A stretch of 64,000 nt of DNA from Mycobacterium dioxanotrophicus (lineage in GTDB: Bacteria; Actinomycetota; Actinomycetes; Mycobacteriales; Mycobacteriaceae). The stretch covers positions 1,426,001 through 1,490,000 of the forward strand of contig NZ_CP020809.1 of NCBI RefSeq assembly GCF_002157835.1. Direction: 5' to 3'. Position numbers and translations under genes: made by a program. Shown here piece by piece: positions 44,195 through 54,792 of this stretch. The notes below the pieces were generated by a model, which saw only the letters and a list, made by a program, of their open reading frames with translations, did not search any database and was not told the DNA's origin. Numbering within the stretch: the first letter of the stretch is position 1; each line of letters opens with the position of its first letter.

Positions 44195-45840
44195 GTTCTG
44201 AGCCGCTTTCGCAGGCCGGTCGCGCGCACCGCCTGCCGGGTAATGGCTGCGCGTACCTCGGCTTCGGTCCCGACGACGCGCACGCGTGTCTTCGCCCGTG
44301 TGACTGCGGTGTAGAAGAGTTCCCGCGTCAGGAGCCGCGACTCGATGTCCGGCAGTAGCACGGTCACCTCGTTGGCCTGACTGCCCTGCGATTTGTGGAT
44401 CGTCATGGCGTGCATGGTCTCCACCTCGGTGAGCCGGCCCGTCGCGAACGATCCGTTGCCGCCCACCGCGACCCGCAAACCGTCTGGCGTCGCGACCGTG
44501 ACGCCCGTATCCCCGTTGTACAGCTTGAGCCCATAGTCGTTGGCAGTCACCAGGATTGGCCGCCCGACATACCATGACGCCCACAGCGGCTCGCCCGTCG
44601 CGTCGGTGAGCCAGCGCTGCACCTGACGGTTCCAGTGCATGACGCCGGCCGGCCCCCGGCGGTGCGCGCACAGCAGCCGGTGCTCGTCGAGCGTCTTCAG
44701 CGCGGCCTTGGCATCGCCGAGGATCGCCGCCTGCCGTAGCGCAATGGCATGCGGCACAACGACTTCCCGCAACCGTTCGGTGGCGTCGGTGGTCACCCAC
44801 TCGATGTGCTCGTCGCCGGTGGCCAGCACGTGCAGCGCCGCATCGGCGTCACCGACCCGGATCGCCGTGGCCAACGCTCCGATCGACTTGCCGAACCGGT
44901 GCGAGGTCCGCAACGCCGCCACCCCACGCGAACCCAGCCCATCGACCAGATCGGCCAACACCGCGCCGGCCTCCACCGAGGCCAGCTGATCGGGATCGCC
45001 CACCAGGAGCAGCCGGGTCTGCGGGCGCACCGCCTCCAGCAGCCGGGCCATCATCGTCAGCGACACCATCGACGTCTCGTCGACCACGATCACGTCGTGC
45101 GGCAACCGATTTCCACGATGGTGGCGGAACCGCGACGAGGTATCCGGCCGCGGACCGAGCAGCCGATGCAGAGTGGTGGCCTGCAACCCGGCCAGCCGTC
45201 GGCGGTCGACGAGGTCGAGCCGGTCCACCTCCAATTGCACTGCTTCCTGCAGTCGGGCGGCGGCCTTGCCCGTCGGCGCGGCGAGCGCGATGCGCAGCGA
45301 CCGGTTACCCGTCAGCGCCGCCTGCTCGGCCAGCAACGCCAACAGCCGCGCCACTGTGGTGGTCTTGCCGGTGCCGGGCCCGCCGGTCAACACTGTCAGC
45401 CCGTGCGACAGGGCCACCTCCGCGGCCTCCTGCTGCTCGTCGAATCCCGTTGGGAACAGCCGGGATACATCGGGGAGGGCGCCGGACGGGCGGGTGCCGA
45501 CGAGCGTCAGCACATCGTCACGCACCTGTTGCTCCTCGCGCCAGTACCGGTCCAGGTACAGCTGCTCGTCGAACAGCCGCAGCACCGGCCCGGTGCTTAG
45601 CAGCGGGCTCGCGCTCACCGCGGCCAGCCATGTGTCCGGGTCGGGCCACGGCAGGTCGGGCAGGTCGACCTGCGCAGCCACCTCCCGCAGATCCACGCAT
45701 ACCGAACCGGCGCGCAGCGCCCGCACCGCGAGAGCCACGGCCAGCGTCACCGAATCGTCGGCCTCACCGCCCAGCACGGTGAGCCGTCGCGCCACCTGCA
45801 CGTCGGCGGGCTCGAGGATCTCGGCGAAATGGTCAAGCAT
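44191..45840 (-). CDS. recD: RecBCD exonuclease V, alpha subunit
   Basis: 549 aa. SF1 helicase motifs: GGPGTGKTTTVAR (Walker A, about residue 150), VIVVDETSMVS (Walker B), LLLVGDPDQLAS and TIHKSQGSQANEV, then YTAVTRAKTR. ATG 45840 overlaps the recB stop by 8 bp, so it is coupled. 5'-3' helicase of the complex. In mycobacteria RecBCD mainly serves single-strand annealing rather than RecA-dependent recombination. Confidence 0.95.
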   Translation of the reverse strand: MLDHFAEILEPADVQVARRLTVLGGEADDSVTLAVALAVRALRAGSVCVDLREVAAQVDLPDLPWPDPDTWLAAVSASPLLSTGPVLRLFDEQLYLDRYWREEQQVRDDVLTLVGTRPSGALPDVSRLFPTGFDEQQEAAEVALSHGLTVLTGGPGTGKTTTVARLLALLAEQAALTGNRSLRIALAAPTGKAAARLQEAVQLEVDRLDLVDRRRLAGLQATTLHRLLGPRPDTSSRFRHHRGNRLPHDVIVVDETSMVSLTMMARLLEAVRPQTRLLLVGDPDQLASVEAGAVLADLVDGLGSRGVAALRTSHRFGKSIGALATAIRVGDADAALHVLATGDEHIEWVTTDATERLREVVVPHAIALRQAAILGDAKAALKTLDEHRLLCAHRRGPAGVMHWNRQVQRWLTDATGEPLWASWYVGRPILVTANDYGLKLYNGDTGVTVATPDGLRVAVGGNGSFATGRLTEVETMHAMTIHKSQGSQANEVTVLLPDIESRLLTRELFYTAVTRAKTRVRVVGTEAEVRAAITRQAVRATGLRKRLRT

Positions 45841-48800
45841 CGAGCAACTCCGACACTGCGACCACGAGCGCGGCCGGCGGCTCCCAACTGAACACCCCGG
45901 CCGGATGGCCGTCCACGACGGGCGTCGCGGCCCCGCACATGCCACGGACGAACAGGTACATCACCCCGCCGAGGTGCGTCGCCGGATCGTAACCGGGTAA
46001 TCGCCATCTCAGGAACCGGTGCAGCACAACGCTGTACAGCAGCGCCTGCAGCGGATAGTCCGAATGCAGCATGGCCTCGGCCATGCGGTCGCGGGTGTAG
46101 TCGGCGGCGGTCAGTTCGGCGTCGCCGGTGCCCAGCCAGTTGGTCTTGTAATCCACCACCACGAACCGGGATCCGATGCGCAGCACCGCATCAACCGAAC
46201 CCGACAGGTATCCGCGCAGCGGCTGGTTGCCGAGAACACCGCCGGACAACCGCTGGGCGTAGGACGCCATGGGATCGTTAGCGGGCAGATGCGTGCTCAG
46301 CAGTGCGCCGACATCCGAGAGCCGGGCGAACGTGCCGGCCCGCAGATCGCCACCGGCCATCGGGAACTCGAAGTCCAGTTCCCGCAACCGGTCTCGCAGC
46401 GCGATCTGACGCAGCGTCACGCCGGGCGCCAGCGGGCCCAGGGGAGTGTCGTGCATGGGGACGAGCGCGGCGGCCAACTCGTCGCTCCCGACCTCGACGG
46501 GCCAGCGCGCCGCGTGCTCCCGCACCTGGGCGGCCAATTCGGCGCCGAGGTCGGCGGCGAACGGGTCGGCGGTCTCCAGTACCGCGTGCACCAGGGACCC
46601 GAACGCCGCGCCGGTCGGCAGCTGGGCCATCGGAGACGGGACATCGCTGCCGGCGACGGTGGGCACCGCGAGAACATCGTCGACGACATTGACCTCGTCG
46701 TCGAGTTCGGTGACCTCGGGCTCGCTGGTGACACCCGGATCATCGGCTGCACGAAGCAGGCCGGAGTACGACGTGCGCCGCCACGAGGTGTCGATGGCGC
46801 GGTGAAAATGCCGGGTGGCCAGGTGCTCGGCCGGCGCGGGTGTCGGTACGGGGGTGAACCCCTCGACGACGGACTCCTCGATCACCGGGCCGCCCGCGGC
46901 CTCCCACGCCCGCAGCCGGTCCAGCGCGTCGGCGTCACCGATCTTGACCGGCGTGCACTTGTCCGGTACCGCCGACTCGCCGGGCCTGCGGCCCCGCAGC
47001 AGCCGCGACAACCCGCCGTTGGGTTCGTCGCGTGACGGCGCCCACCACGCCACCACCTGGGACTGGGCCCGGGTCATCGCGACGTAGGTCAGCCTGCTGT
47101 CGTCGGCGGCGGCCTCGGCGCGGCCGGCCCGGGCCACCGCCGGATCGTGGCCCGCACGCGAGGAGGACAAATCACCTCCTCCGATGTGCAGACACCGCAC
47201 GCCGTCGTCGTGGAAGAGGATCAGATCCGGTTCGGGCACATAGCGATTGAACGTGAACGGCAGATACACGATCGGGTACTGCAGCCCCTTGCTGACCCAC
47301 ACCGTCATGATCTGCACGGCCGCGGCGTCGCTGTCCAGGCGGCGGTTGCGCTCGGTTTCACCGCCGCCCTCGGAGCGTTGGGTGCGCAGCCAGTCCCGGA
47401 GCGCAGGCAGCCCGAACCCTTCCCGGTGGGCGGTGTCGCCCAGCAGTTGGGTCATATGCGCGAGATCGGTCATCAATCGCTCGCCACCCTGCCAGGACAG
47501 CACGCGGCGGCCCATCCCGGCCAGCTGGGCGGCCTCGAAGATCGCCGCGACCCCGCGTTCGCGCGCCTGCCCGGCCCATGTGCGCAGGGTGTCGGCGATC
47601 CGGTCGGTCAGCGCGTCCCCGCCCGCGGCAAGGGATTCGGCAGTCTCACCGAAGAACATGGTGGCCGCGGCCGCGCGCACCAGCCCCGTGCGGTGCGGCT
47701 GGTCGAACGCCTCCAGCAGATACAGCCAATCCTCGGCGGCCTCGGAGTTGAACACATCGGAGTCCCCGGTGTACACCGCCGGGATCCCGGCCGTCAGCAA
47801 GGCGGTGTGGCAGGCCCGGGCGTCCTTGTGGGTCTCGGTGATGACAGCGATGTCGTGGGCCTGCACCGGCCTGCCCTCGAACGTGGCCCCGCTGGTCAAC
47901 AGTGCCCCGATATCGGCGGCCAGATCTCGGCCGATGTGGGTGCGGAGCCGGTCGATCGGAATGGTCTTGGCGTCCTTGCCGTTTCGGCCCACCACCCTTA
48001 GCCGGAACGGGTCGTTGTGCGGTGCACCGGCCAACCGGTGGCCCTGGTGGTGGGCCTCCACCTCGTGGACCACGATGTCGGAGCCGCCCAGCTGAGCACC
48101 GCGCAACACCACTTGCAAACGGTCCACCAGGGCACTGTCGCTGCGCCAGTTGGTGCCCAGCGTCTGCTTGTCCCCGGCGGTCGCGGCGGCCCGCAGGTAC
48201 GTGTCGATGTCCCCGCCGCGGAACGCGTAGATGGCCTGCTTGGGGTCACCGATCAGTATCAGCGTGGAGTGCCCGGAGAAGGCCCGTTCGATCACCTGCC
48301 ACTGCACCGGGTCGGTGTCCTGGAATTCGTCGACCATGACGATGGGCCAGCGCTGATGCATGCGGACCCGGGCCGGTGAGTCTTCCGGTTGCAGCGCGGT
48401 GGCCAACCGGGTCAGCAGATCGTCGTAGCCCAGCACGCCGCGACGCCGCTTGCGGATCTCCAACTCGGCCAGCACATCCCGGGCGAAGCTCAGCCGAACG
48501 GTGGCAGCTGAATCCGGGTCGGGATCGGTGGGCCGCAGCTCGGTGGCCGGATTCCCCACCACGGTGCGCGCCAGTCGCAGCGCGGCGGCGTAATCCAGCA
48601 GCGGGTGATCTTTCTGGGCGCCGAAGCGGGACAGGTACAGGTCGTCGACGATCTCGCAGACCAGCTCGTCAAGGCTCTCCACCAGCGTCACCCCGGAGTC
48701 GCTGTCACCGGCGACGCCAAGGGATTTCAGCACGATCTGGCAGAACTGATGGGTGGTGGCGATGGTCGCCGCGTCGAATCCGGCCAGAGCGTCGCGCAGC

Positions 48801-49105
48801 CGTTGTCTGCGGGCATCCTGATCCTCGGCGATCAGGTAGGTCTCCAGATCATTGCGAGCCCGGGCGGGATCAGTCAATGCGGCCAGGGCGCAGACGATCT
48901 GATCGCGGACCCGCTCCCGCAGTTCCTGGCTGGCGGCCCGGCCGAACGTGATGAGCAGCATCTGATCGAGCGTCGCGGCGCCCTCGGCGACCAGACGGGT
49001 GACCAGACCGGCCAGCGCGAACGTCTTACCGGTCCCGGCGCTGGCTTCGAGCACCGTGGTGGTGTTGGGGCTCGGCAGTGGCCCGAGCAGATCGAAAACC
49101 TTCAC
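45833..49105 (-). CDS. recB: RecBCD exonuclease V, beta subunit
   Basis: 1,090 aa. Walker A EASAGTGKTFAL near residue 25, VDEFQDTDPVQW, LIGDPKQAIYAFRGGD, YVAMTRAQSQV, and the C-terminal RecB nuclease motif DAVLRIGSRFVVVDYKTNW (Asp and Asp-x-Lys). 3'-5' helicase and nuclease. GTG 49105 overlaps the recC stop (GTGA), giving coupled translation. Intact. Confidence 0.95.
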   Translation of the reverse strand: MKVFDLLGPLPSPNTTTVLEASAGTGKTFALAGLVTRLVAEGAATLDQMLLITFGRAASQELRERVRDQIVCALAALTDPARARNDLETYLIAEDQDARRQRLRDALAGFDAATIATTHQFCQIVLKSLGVAGDSDSGVTLVESLDELVCEIVDDLYLSRFGAQKDHPLLDYAAALRLARTVVGNPATELRPTDPDPDSAATVRLSFARDVLAELEIRKRRRGVLGYDDLLTRLATALQPEDSPARVRMHQRWPIVMVDEFQDTDPVQWQVIERAFSGHSTLILIGDPKQAIYAFRGGDIDTYLRAAATAGDKQTLGTNWRSDSALVDRLQVVLRGAQLGGSDIVVHEVEAHHQGHRLAGAPHNDPFRLRVVGRNGKDAKTIPIDRLRTHIGRDLAADIGALLTSGATFEGRPVQAHDIAVITETHKDARACHTALLTAGIPAVYTGDSDVFNSEAAEDWLYLLEAFDQPHRTGLVRAAAATMFFGETAESLAAGGDALTDRIADTLRTWAGQARERGVAAIFEAAQLAGMGRRVLSWQGGERLMTDLAHMTQLLGDTAHREGFGLPALRDWLRTQRSEGGGETERNRRLDSDAAAVQIMTVWVSKGLQYPIVYLPFTFNRYVPEPDLILFHDDGVRCLHIGGGDLSSSRAGHDPAVARAGRAEAAADDSRLTYVAMTRAQSQVVAWWAPSRDEPNGGLSRLLRGRRPGESAVPDKCTPVKIGDADALDRLRAWEAAGGPVIEESVVEGFTPVPTPAPAEHLATRHFHRAIDTSWRRTSYSGLLRAADDPGVTSEPEVTELDDEVNVVDDVLAVPTVAGSDVPSPMAQLPTGAAFGSLVHAVLETADPFAADLGAELAAQVREHAARWPVEVGSDELAAALVPMHDTPLGPLAPGVTLRQIALRDRLRELDFEFPMAGGDLRAGTFARLSDVGALLSTHLPANDPMASYAQRLSGGVLGNQPLRGYLSGSVDAVLRIGSRFVVVDYKTNWLGTGDAELTAADYTRDRMAEAMLHSDYPLQALLYSVVLHRFLRWRLPGYDPATHLGGVMYLFVRGMCGAATPVVDGHPAGVFSWEPPAALVVAVSELLDA

Positions 49106-52100
49106 CGCCCTGCCCTTTCGGCCCGCAGCATCGGCAACCACAGCCGGGCGGAGTAGGCGCCCAGCCGGTTGTTCTCGCCGGGCACCTCTTCCCCGGGGCG
49201 CAGCGGCTGCATGAGGTCTCGCAGCCACGCACTGCGACCCCACGCCCGCACATGCGCGGGCTGCTGATCCTCGCCTGGATAATTGCCACTGCGCCAGCGG
49301 TATCCGGCCGCCTGCTCAGGATCGTCGCCGCTGTGCCGGGCCACCGCCCACGCATATGACGTCTTCACCGGCAACGGCAACGGCTCGCGCCGGCCCGCAT
49401 CGTAGATCCGCACCAGGTCGGCCAAGAGCTCGACCGGGTCGTCCGGGCTGCCCAACCCCTCGGCACGTGGCGTGGTCCCGCGCCGGGGGCGGCCGATGCA
49501 CACCGCCGAGAACTCCCGGTCCGGATACTGAGCGGACAACGCCAGCAACGGAATCCACGACTGCAGCAGGTGCTTGCCGTCGAGCTTGGAGTAGGTCACC
49601 GAGACCAGCCGCTCGCCGAAGACAGGGGACACGGTGCCGGTGAGCCGCCGTCCGCCGCCCAGGTCGATGTCCACGTCGTAGGCCTGGGAATCCACGCCGC
49701 GGTGGTGTTGTGCTTCGGCGGCCAGCGCCGCGCACTGCTCGCGGATGGCGCCGGCGGTGCGCCAGCCGAGTTGCCCGGGCGGCAGGGTGCCGCGCCGCCA
49801 CTCGGCTTGCTGAGCATCGGCCGGAGCCAGGCCGCGCAGCATGTCGTGCAGCATGCGGTCGCCGACCGTCCACTCCTCCAACGCGTCGATGTCGACGGGC
49901 ATCACGTCCGAGACACCCTCGACCTCCCACGGCAGGGTGTAGTCCAAGGCCCGGAAGAAGCCTTTCACCGGATCGTTGAAGAAGCCGACCAGATCGGCCA
50001 GCACCACATCGTCGGGCGGTGGCGGCGGCAACGGGTCGGCGAAAAACGCCGGGCGCTCGGCACGGTGGCCGGTGTTGGCCTGCGCGGCGGTCAGCGCTGT
50101 CGGGTCGAACGTGAACGGTTCGCCCGGCACCATCTCGCCAGGTATGACGTTGCGAATATCGAACGGCTGCAACGGATGATGGGTGACGACGTCCAGCGGC
50201 TGCTCGGTGGTGACGTTCAGGGTGTCGAGCAGTTCGGCCAGCGGCACCGCGGGCGGGCGAGGTTGCCCGGAGTACTCGTTGGCGCCGGTGTAGGTGACGA
50301 CGAGCGTCTCGGTCGCCGCGCCGATCGCGTCGAGCAGCAATTGGCGGTCCTCCGAACGGATGTCGCGCTCGCCGGTCACCGGGTCGCGGGCCAGCGCATC
50401 GTCACCGTCGATCGCTCCCAGGCGCGGGAACACCCCGTCGTCCAAACCGACCAGACACACCACCCGGTGCGGCACCGAGCGCATCGGGACCATGGTGCAC
50501 ACCGTCAGCGTGCCGGTCCGGAAGTTGGCCCGGGTCGGCCGTCCGGCCAGGTGCCGCTCCAGCAACGCGCGAATATCGGGCAGGCGCAACATGGTCGATG
50601 TTTCGGCGGTCGCGAGGATGTCGTCGAATTCGCGCTGCACCTGCGTGCGCGGCCAGTCTTCGTCATCGAAGGCCAGCGCGTCGATGTCGGCGGTCAGTTC
50701 AGCCAGCCACTCGGCCAGGGTCTTGGTGCCGCTGAGCCCGCGTACCGCGTTGTGCAGCTTCTCGACGAAATCGGCGAAGCGTCCGGCCAGCTCGACACGG
50801 TTGCTGCTGACATCGTCGAGCGGCAACGTGGTACCCAGCCAGGCGTGCGAGTCGTCGGACATCGCCACTCCGGCCAGCACCCGGTCGATGCCGAACCGCC
50901 AAGTGTTGTGCAGGAACTCGACACCATAGGGCCGACGGTGCTCTTGATCGAAGCCCCAGCGGATGTTGGCTTCGCGCACCCACGCCGTGACGGCGTCCAG
51001 ATCGTCATCGGTGAAACCGAACCGTGCCCGCACCGGAGCCGACTCCGCCAGGTTGAGCACCTCGCTCGCACCGGCCCGGCCACCGGCCAAGGTCAGCAGC
51101 CGCGCCGCCACCGACAACAACGGATTGGTCTGCACCAGCGCACGATCGGCCAGCCGGACCCGCAGCCGGTGTGCGGGATGGGCGCCGTGCACCACATCGC
51201 CGAGCCCGAACCCGGCGGTGATCAACGGCGCATAGGTCTCGATGTCGGGACACATGACCAGGATGTCGCGGGGCTCAAGCGTCGGATCGTCGGCCAGCAG
51301 GCCCAGCAGCACCTCGCGCAGCACGTCGATCTGCCGGGCCGGGCCGTGGCAGCTGTGCACCTGCACCGACCGATCGTCGACGCGGTGTAGCCGGCCCTGC
51401 GGGCGCACCTCGTCGGCGGCGATATCGGACTGCAACCAGCCCAGCAGGGTGTCGGGATGGCGTGGTGCGCCGAGGAATTCGTCGGTCGCGGGGGCGGGAA
51501 GCAGCCGTTGCAGCTCGCGCAGGTCACGGCCCAGGGTCGCTGAGAGCGGGTGGGTGACCGCGCGGTGGCTCGTATCGGTGCGCCGCGGCACCGCGCCCTT
51601 CTCGGCGGCCAGTGCCTGCCAGAGCCGGTCACTGGGATGCGGCAGCCACAGGTGCAGATCGTGGTGCACGGCCAGCGCGTCGAGCAGCTCGATCTCGGTC
51701 ACCGGCAGCCGGGTGTGCCCGAACAGAGACAGCCGCTCGGGCAGAGCGCTGGGGGATTCCCGCAGCCGGGCAAGGGTTTTCGCATGCCGGACGTGCGGTG
51801 GGTCGGCGTCGATACGGTCGGTGAGGGCCTGCCACAGCGGCTGCTGCCAGGCCAGGTCGTCGGGGATGTCCGCCCAGTCGATGAGCAGCTGCGGGCGTTG
51901 CCGCGCGTAGGACGCGAAGATCCCGGCGAGTCGTCGGGCCACCGCGTAACGACGGCCCTGCCGCAGCTCCCGTTCCTCGCCGCCTTCGAACCGGCCCAGG
52001 TGGGTGGCCAGCGCCGTGCACCACGGCGCCTCCAGGTTGTCGTCGATGACCGCCAGCAGCGGCCACACCAGCGCCTCGGGTGACCACGGATCGTCGTCCC

Positions 52101-52326
52101 GCGTTCCGGTGATCTCCGCGATCAGCGAGCGAGGATTGCGGAACTGCACGGCGGCACACACACCGAGCCGGTTGGAGAGCCGCTGGCTCAGCCACCGCTC
52201 GACGCCCTTGGCGGGGACCAGCACCAGCTCCTCGGCGAACGGATCCGGCAGTGCGTCAGCCAGCAGCGCGCCCAGCCCGTCGGCGAGCAGATCCGTGCGC
52301 TCAGCCCGGTGCAGGTGCAGTGCCAT
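49102..52326 (-). CDS. recC: RecBCD exonuclease V, gamma subunit
   Basis: 1,074 aa from the ATG at 52326 (MALHLHRAERTDLLADGLG). Typical RecC start with EELVLVPAKGVERWLSQRLS, then VMCPDIETYAPLI and the inactivated helicase and nuclease folds that scan for Chi-like signals. First gene of the overlapping recC-recB-recD operon. The open frame continues to 53853, but that part is antisense to the MFS gene. Confidence 0.94.
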   Translation of the reverse strand: MALHLHRAERTDLLADGLGALLADALPDPFAEELVLVPAKGVERWLSQRLSNRLGVCAAVQFRNPRSLIAEITGTRDDDPWSPEALVWPLLAVIDDNLEAPWCTALATHLGRFEGGEERELRQGRRYAVARRLAGIFASYARQRPQLLIDWADIPDDLAWQQPLWQALTDRIDADPPHVRHAKTLARLRESPSALPERLSLFGHTRLPVTEIELLDALAVHHDLHLWLPHPSDRLWQALAAEKGAVPRRTDTSHRAVTHPLSATLGRDLRELQRLLPAPATDEFLGAPRHPDTLLGWLQSDIAADEVRPQGRLHRVDDRSVQVHSCHGPARQIDVLREVLLGLLADDPTLEPRDILVMCPDIETYAPLITAGFGLGDVVHGAHPAHRLRVRLADRALVQTNPLLSVAARLLTLAGGRAGASEVLNLAESAPVRARFGFTDDDLDAVTAWVREANIRWGFDQEHRRPYGVEFLHNTWRFGIDRVLAGVAMSDDSHAWLGTTLPLDDVSSNRVELAGRFADFVEKLHNAVRGLSGTKTLAEWLAELTADIDALAFDDEDWPRTQVQREFDDILATAETSTMLRLPDIRALLERHLAGRPTRANFRTGTLTVCTMVPMRSVPHRVVCLVGLDDGVFPRLGAIDGDDALARDPVTGERDIRSEDRQLLLDAIGAATETLVVTYTGANEYSGQPRPPAVPLAELLDTLNVTTEQPLDVVTHHPLQPFDIRNVIPGEMVPGEPFTFDPTALTAAQANTGHRAERPAFFADPLPPPPPDDVVLADLVGFFNDPVKGFFRALDYTLPWEVEGVSDVMPVDIDALEEWTVGDRMLHDMLRGLAPADAQQAEWRRGTLPPGQLGWRTAGAIREQCAALAAEAQHHRGVDSQAYDVDIDLGGGRRLTGTVSPVFGERLVSVTYSKLDGKHLLQSWIPLLALSAQYPDREFSAVCIGRPRRGTTPRAEGLGSPDDPVELLADLVRIYDAGRREPLPLPVKTSYAWAVARHSGDDPEQAAGYRWRSGNYPGEDQQPAHVRAWGRSAWLRDLMQPLRPGEEVPGENNRLGAYSARLWLPMLRAERAGR

Positions 52327-52430
52327 CGCCCCTACCCTATGGCGCGCCACCGACAGTGCCGCGCATGGATGATGGGTGCCGTGACCTTCGACGGCAAGTT
52401 CCTGCCGTACGACGGGACCGCCGCGGGCGA

Positions 52431-53663
52431 CTAGTTCGGGGCGCTTAACACGACCGGGCGGCACGACGCGGCGACCACCAGCGTGAACGCCGCCGCGATC
52501 ACGAATGCCACCCGCACGTTGAACACGTCGGCTGCGCCGCCGAGCAACGCCGCGGCGAACGGGCGCGACCCGAGGAAGCCGACGAGCCACAGCGCCATGA
52601 TGCGGCCGCGCAATTCTTCGGGCGCCCGTTCCTGCACCACCGTGCTCAGACCCGTCATCGACCACCCAAAACCAAGACCTGCCACCGCGAAACCGGCCAC
52701 CGCGATGGCGGTGACACTGCCCAGCGCCAGCAGAGAACAGCCGCAGAACAGCAGCCACAACCCGATCGACGACACGAGCTCTGACCGCAGCCGCCCACGC
52801 AGCACCGCCAGCACGGCCATGCCCGTCGCGGCGCCGACCCCGAACGCCGCGGACAGCACGCCGACCAGATGCGTGCCGCCGCCGAGCGCCTGCGCCATGG
52901 ACGGCGTCAGCGTGATCGAGGGGTCCGACGCGAAGCCGACCGTGCTGACGGCGAGCAGCGCCAGCAGCAGCGGGCGGTCCCGCCATACGTGGCGCAGCGC
53001 CGCCCGCACCCGGTAGTCGGTGTCCGGCTGGGGCTCGGGGCGCGACGGAAACGTCACCAGCAGCAGGAAAACCGCGAAGATCATGTGCAGGCCCGCGCTG
53101 ATCACGAACCCGACCGCTGGGCCCATGTTGGCCGCCAGGTAGGCGCCGACCGCCGGGCCGAGGATCCGCCCGATGGTCATGGGGATGCTGTTGAGCGCCA
53201 TCGCGGTGGGCAGCTCGCCGTCGCCGATGAGGCTCGGCACGATCGACTGCATGGCCGGTCCGCCGACGACGAAGCCGAAGCCCACCAGCGTCGAGCCGAC
53301 CAGTACCGGAATGGCGGCTTTGGTGCCCTCGAGGTCGGGGAGCAGCGCGAGCCATGCCGCGGTCGAACCCGAGCCGACGATGCACAGGACCCGGCCCAAC
53401 AGGATCTGCCGGCCGGGGTTGCCCGTATCGGCCCACTTGCCGCTGGTCGGGCTGAGGATGAGCTGGGGCAGGAACTGCGCGACACCGACCAGCCCCACCA
53501 TCACCGCCGAGCCCGTGGCGTTGAAGATCACGATGGCCGCGACGATGCCGTGCGTCCACACCGCGACGACCGAGAACATCTTGCCCCAGAACAGCGCCCC
53601 GAAAACCGGGTCGAACATGAGGCGCAGCGCGCCCCGCGCAGTGGTGTCGACCCCGGCCGTCAC
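52431..53663 (-). CDS. MFS transporter (EntS/MFS_3-like)
   Basis: 410 aa with 12 TM helices. Motif-A-like SGKWADTGNPGRQILLGR after TM2 and the second-half ERAPEELRGRIMALW loop are seen. Resembles the MFS_3 exporters of siderophores or drugs. GTG start overlaps the MarR gene stop (GTGA), so it is the regulated target of that repressor. Substrate unknown. Confidence 0.88.
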   Translation of the reverse strand: MTAGVDTTARGALRLMFDPVFGALFWGKMFSVVAVWTHGIVAAIVIFNATGSAVMVGLVGVAQFLPQLILSPTSGKWADTGNPGRQILLGRVLCIVGSGSTAAWLALLPDLEGTKAAIPVLVGSTLVGFGFVVGGPAMQSIVPSLIGDGELPTAMALNSIPMTIGRILGPAVGAYLAANMGPAVGFVISAGLHMIFAVFLLLVTFPSRPEPQPDTDYRVRAALRHVWRDRPLLLALLAVSTVGFASDPSITLTPSMAQALGGGTHLVGVLSAAFGVGAATGMAVLAVLRGRLRSELVSSIGLWLLFCGCSLLALGSVTAIAVAGFAVAGLGFGWSMTGLSTVVQERAPEELRGRIMALWLVGFLGSRPFAAALLGGAADVFNVRVAFVIAAAFTLVVAASCRPVVLSAPN

Positions 53664-54136
53664 GAACAGACCTCGGCTTCGAAGCCTGCGACGAGCCGCT
53701 CCAGCAAGCCCACCAACGTGTCGACCTCGCCGGCGGGCCAGTCCTCGACGGTCTGTGCGACCAGCTCCCGCCGCCGCGCGGTGACGGCGGCCAGGGCTTG
53801 CCGGCCATGCTCGGTAAGCACCAGGACGCAGCGCCGCTGATCATCTGCGGCAAGGGTTTTGGTCAGCAGGCCGGCCGTGACCGCGGTGGCGACCGTGCGG
53901 CTGGCGGTGGAGTGCTCGACGGCCATGTGCTCGGCGACTTCACGGATCGAGGCGCCCTGGCCCGCTTGCTCGTGCTGCTCTACGGCCCGCAGCACACGCA
54001 GCGTCGAGAGGTTGCGCACGGCGCCGTGGCTGTCGATCACGCGTCGCCGCCACCCGGGCCGCTGCCGCACGGTGTGCACGCGCACGAGCAACTCATCGAG
54101 ATCGTTGGCATCAGGCACTAAATATGCATAGCACAT
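53660..54136 (-). CDS. MarR-family regulator
   Basis: 158 aa. wHTH: TLRVLRAVEQHEQAG, SIREVAEHMAVEHSTASRTV, then the wing LLTKTLAADDQRRCVLVLT. Translationally coupled to the MFS exporter. GTG 54118 is an alternative start; a TATGCATA palindrome at 54123-54130 near the start could be its operator. Confidence 0.9.
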   Translation of the reverse strand: MCYAYLVPDANDLDELLVRVHTVRQRPGWRRRVIDSHGAVRNLSTLRVLRAVEQHEQAGQGASIREVAEHMAVEHSTASRTVATAVTAGLLTKTLAADDQRRCVLVLTEHGRQALAAVTARRRELVAQTVEDWPAGEVDTLVGLLERLVAGFEAEVCS

Positions 54137-54204
54137 AGATGTTTATGGCGGGCGGGGTGGACTGGCCCCGCAGAGGTGTCGGTGCCCGCGAGCAGACTCC
54201 GGTC

Positions 54205-54792
54205 ATGGGGGAACCATTCATCGGCAGTGAAGCGCTCGCGGCAGGGCATCTGACCCGCCACGATCTGCGAACTCGGTTTGTCGCCGTGCACCAGGATGTC
54301 TATGTAGCCAGGGGAACGCGGCCAACCGCGGTGCTACGGGCCAAGGCCTGCTGGTTGCGGGCACGTCGGCATGGAGTGCCGGCAGGGTTCTCTGCATCGG
54401 CCATGCATGGCTCCCGCTGGGTCGGCGCCGAACTCCCCGCATACATCATCGACACCAATCGGCGACAGGCCCGCGGCATCGTCACCTGGAGTGATGCGCT
54501 CGACGACGACGACATCTGTCTGATTGCCGGAATGCGCGTCACCACTGCAGTTCGCACTGCTGTCGACTTGGCCTGCAAATTCCCCGAGGCCATCGCGGTG
54601 CCTGCGATAGACGCGCTGGCCCGAGCGACGAAAACGAAGGTGGCTGACATCGAATTGGCGGCCGAGCGTCATGCCGGTCGGAGGGGTATCAAGCAGGCAC
54701 GCGCCTGCGTGGGCATCGCGTGCGTAACGCCACGGCGGGAAATCGGGCGAATCACCGCCACTGCGTTACGCACGCGGAGTGAACGAACGCAC
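54205..54792 (+). pseudogene. Truncated AbiEi/DUF559-type protein
   Basis: From ATG 54205 the protein matches the N-terminal part of a common mycobacterial family with an AbiEi-like region (GHLTRHDLRTRFVAVHQDVYVARG, then VTTAVRTAVDLACKFPEAI, and ERHAGRRGIKQAR). The following DUF559/Vsr-like nuclease half is missing. After about 54700 the frame runs into degenerate sequence and then into the antisense of echA3. Probably a 3'-deleted remnant. Confidence 0.65.

Noticed and set aside
49570..51390. 606-aa plus-strand frame opposite recC
   Set aside because: recC has full-length family similarity; the plus-strand frame is its shadow.
52327..53853. Extension of the recC frame to 53853
   Set aside because: RecC homology starts at 52326; the upstream part is an out-of-frame reading of the MFS gene.
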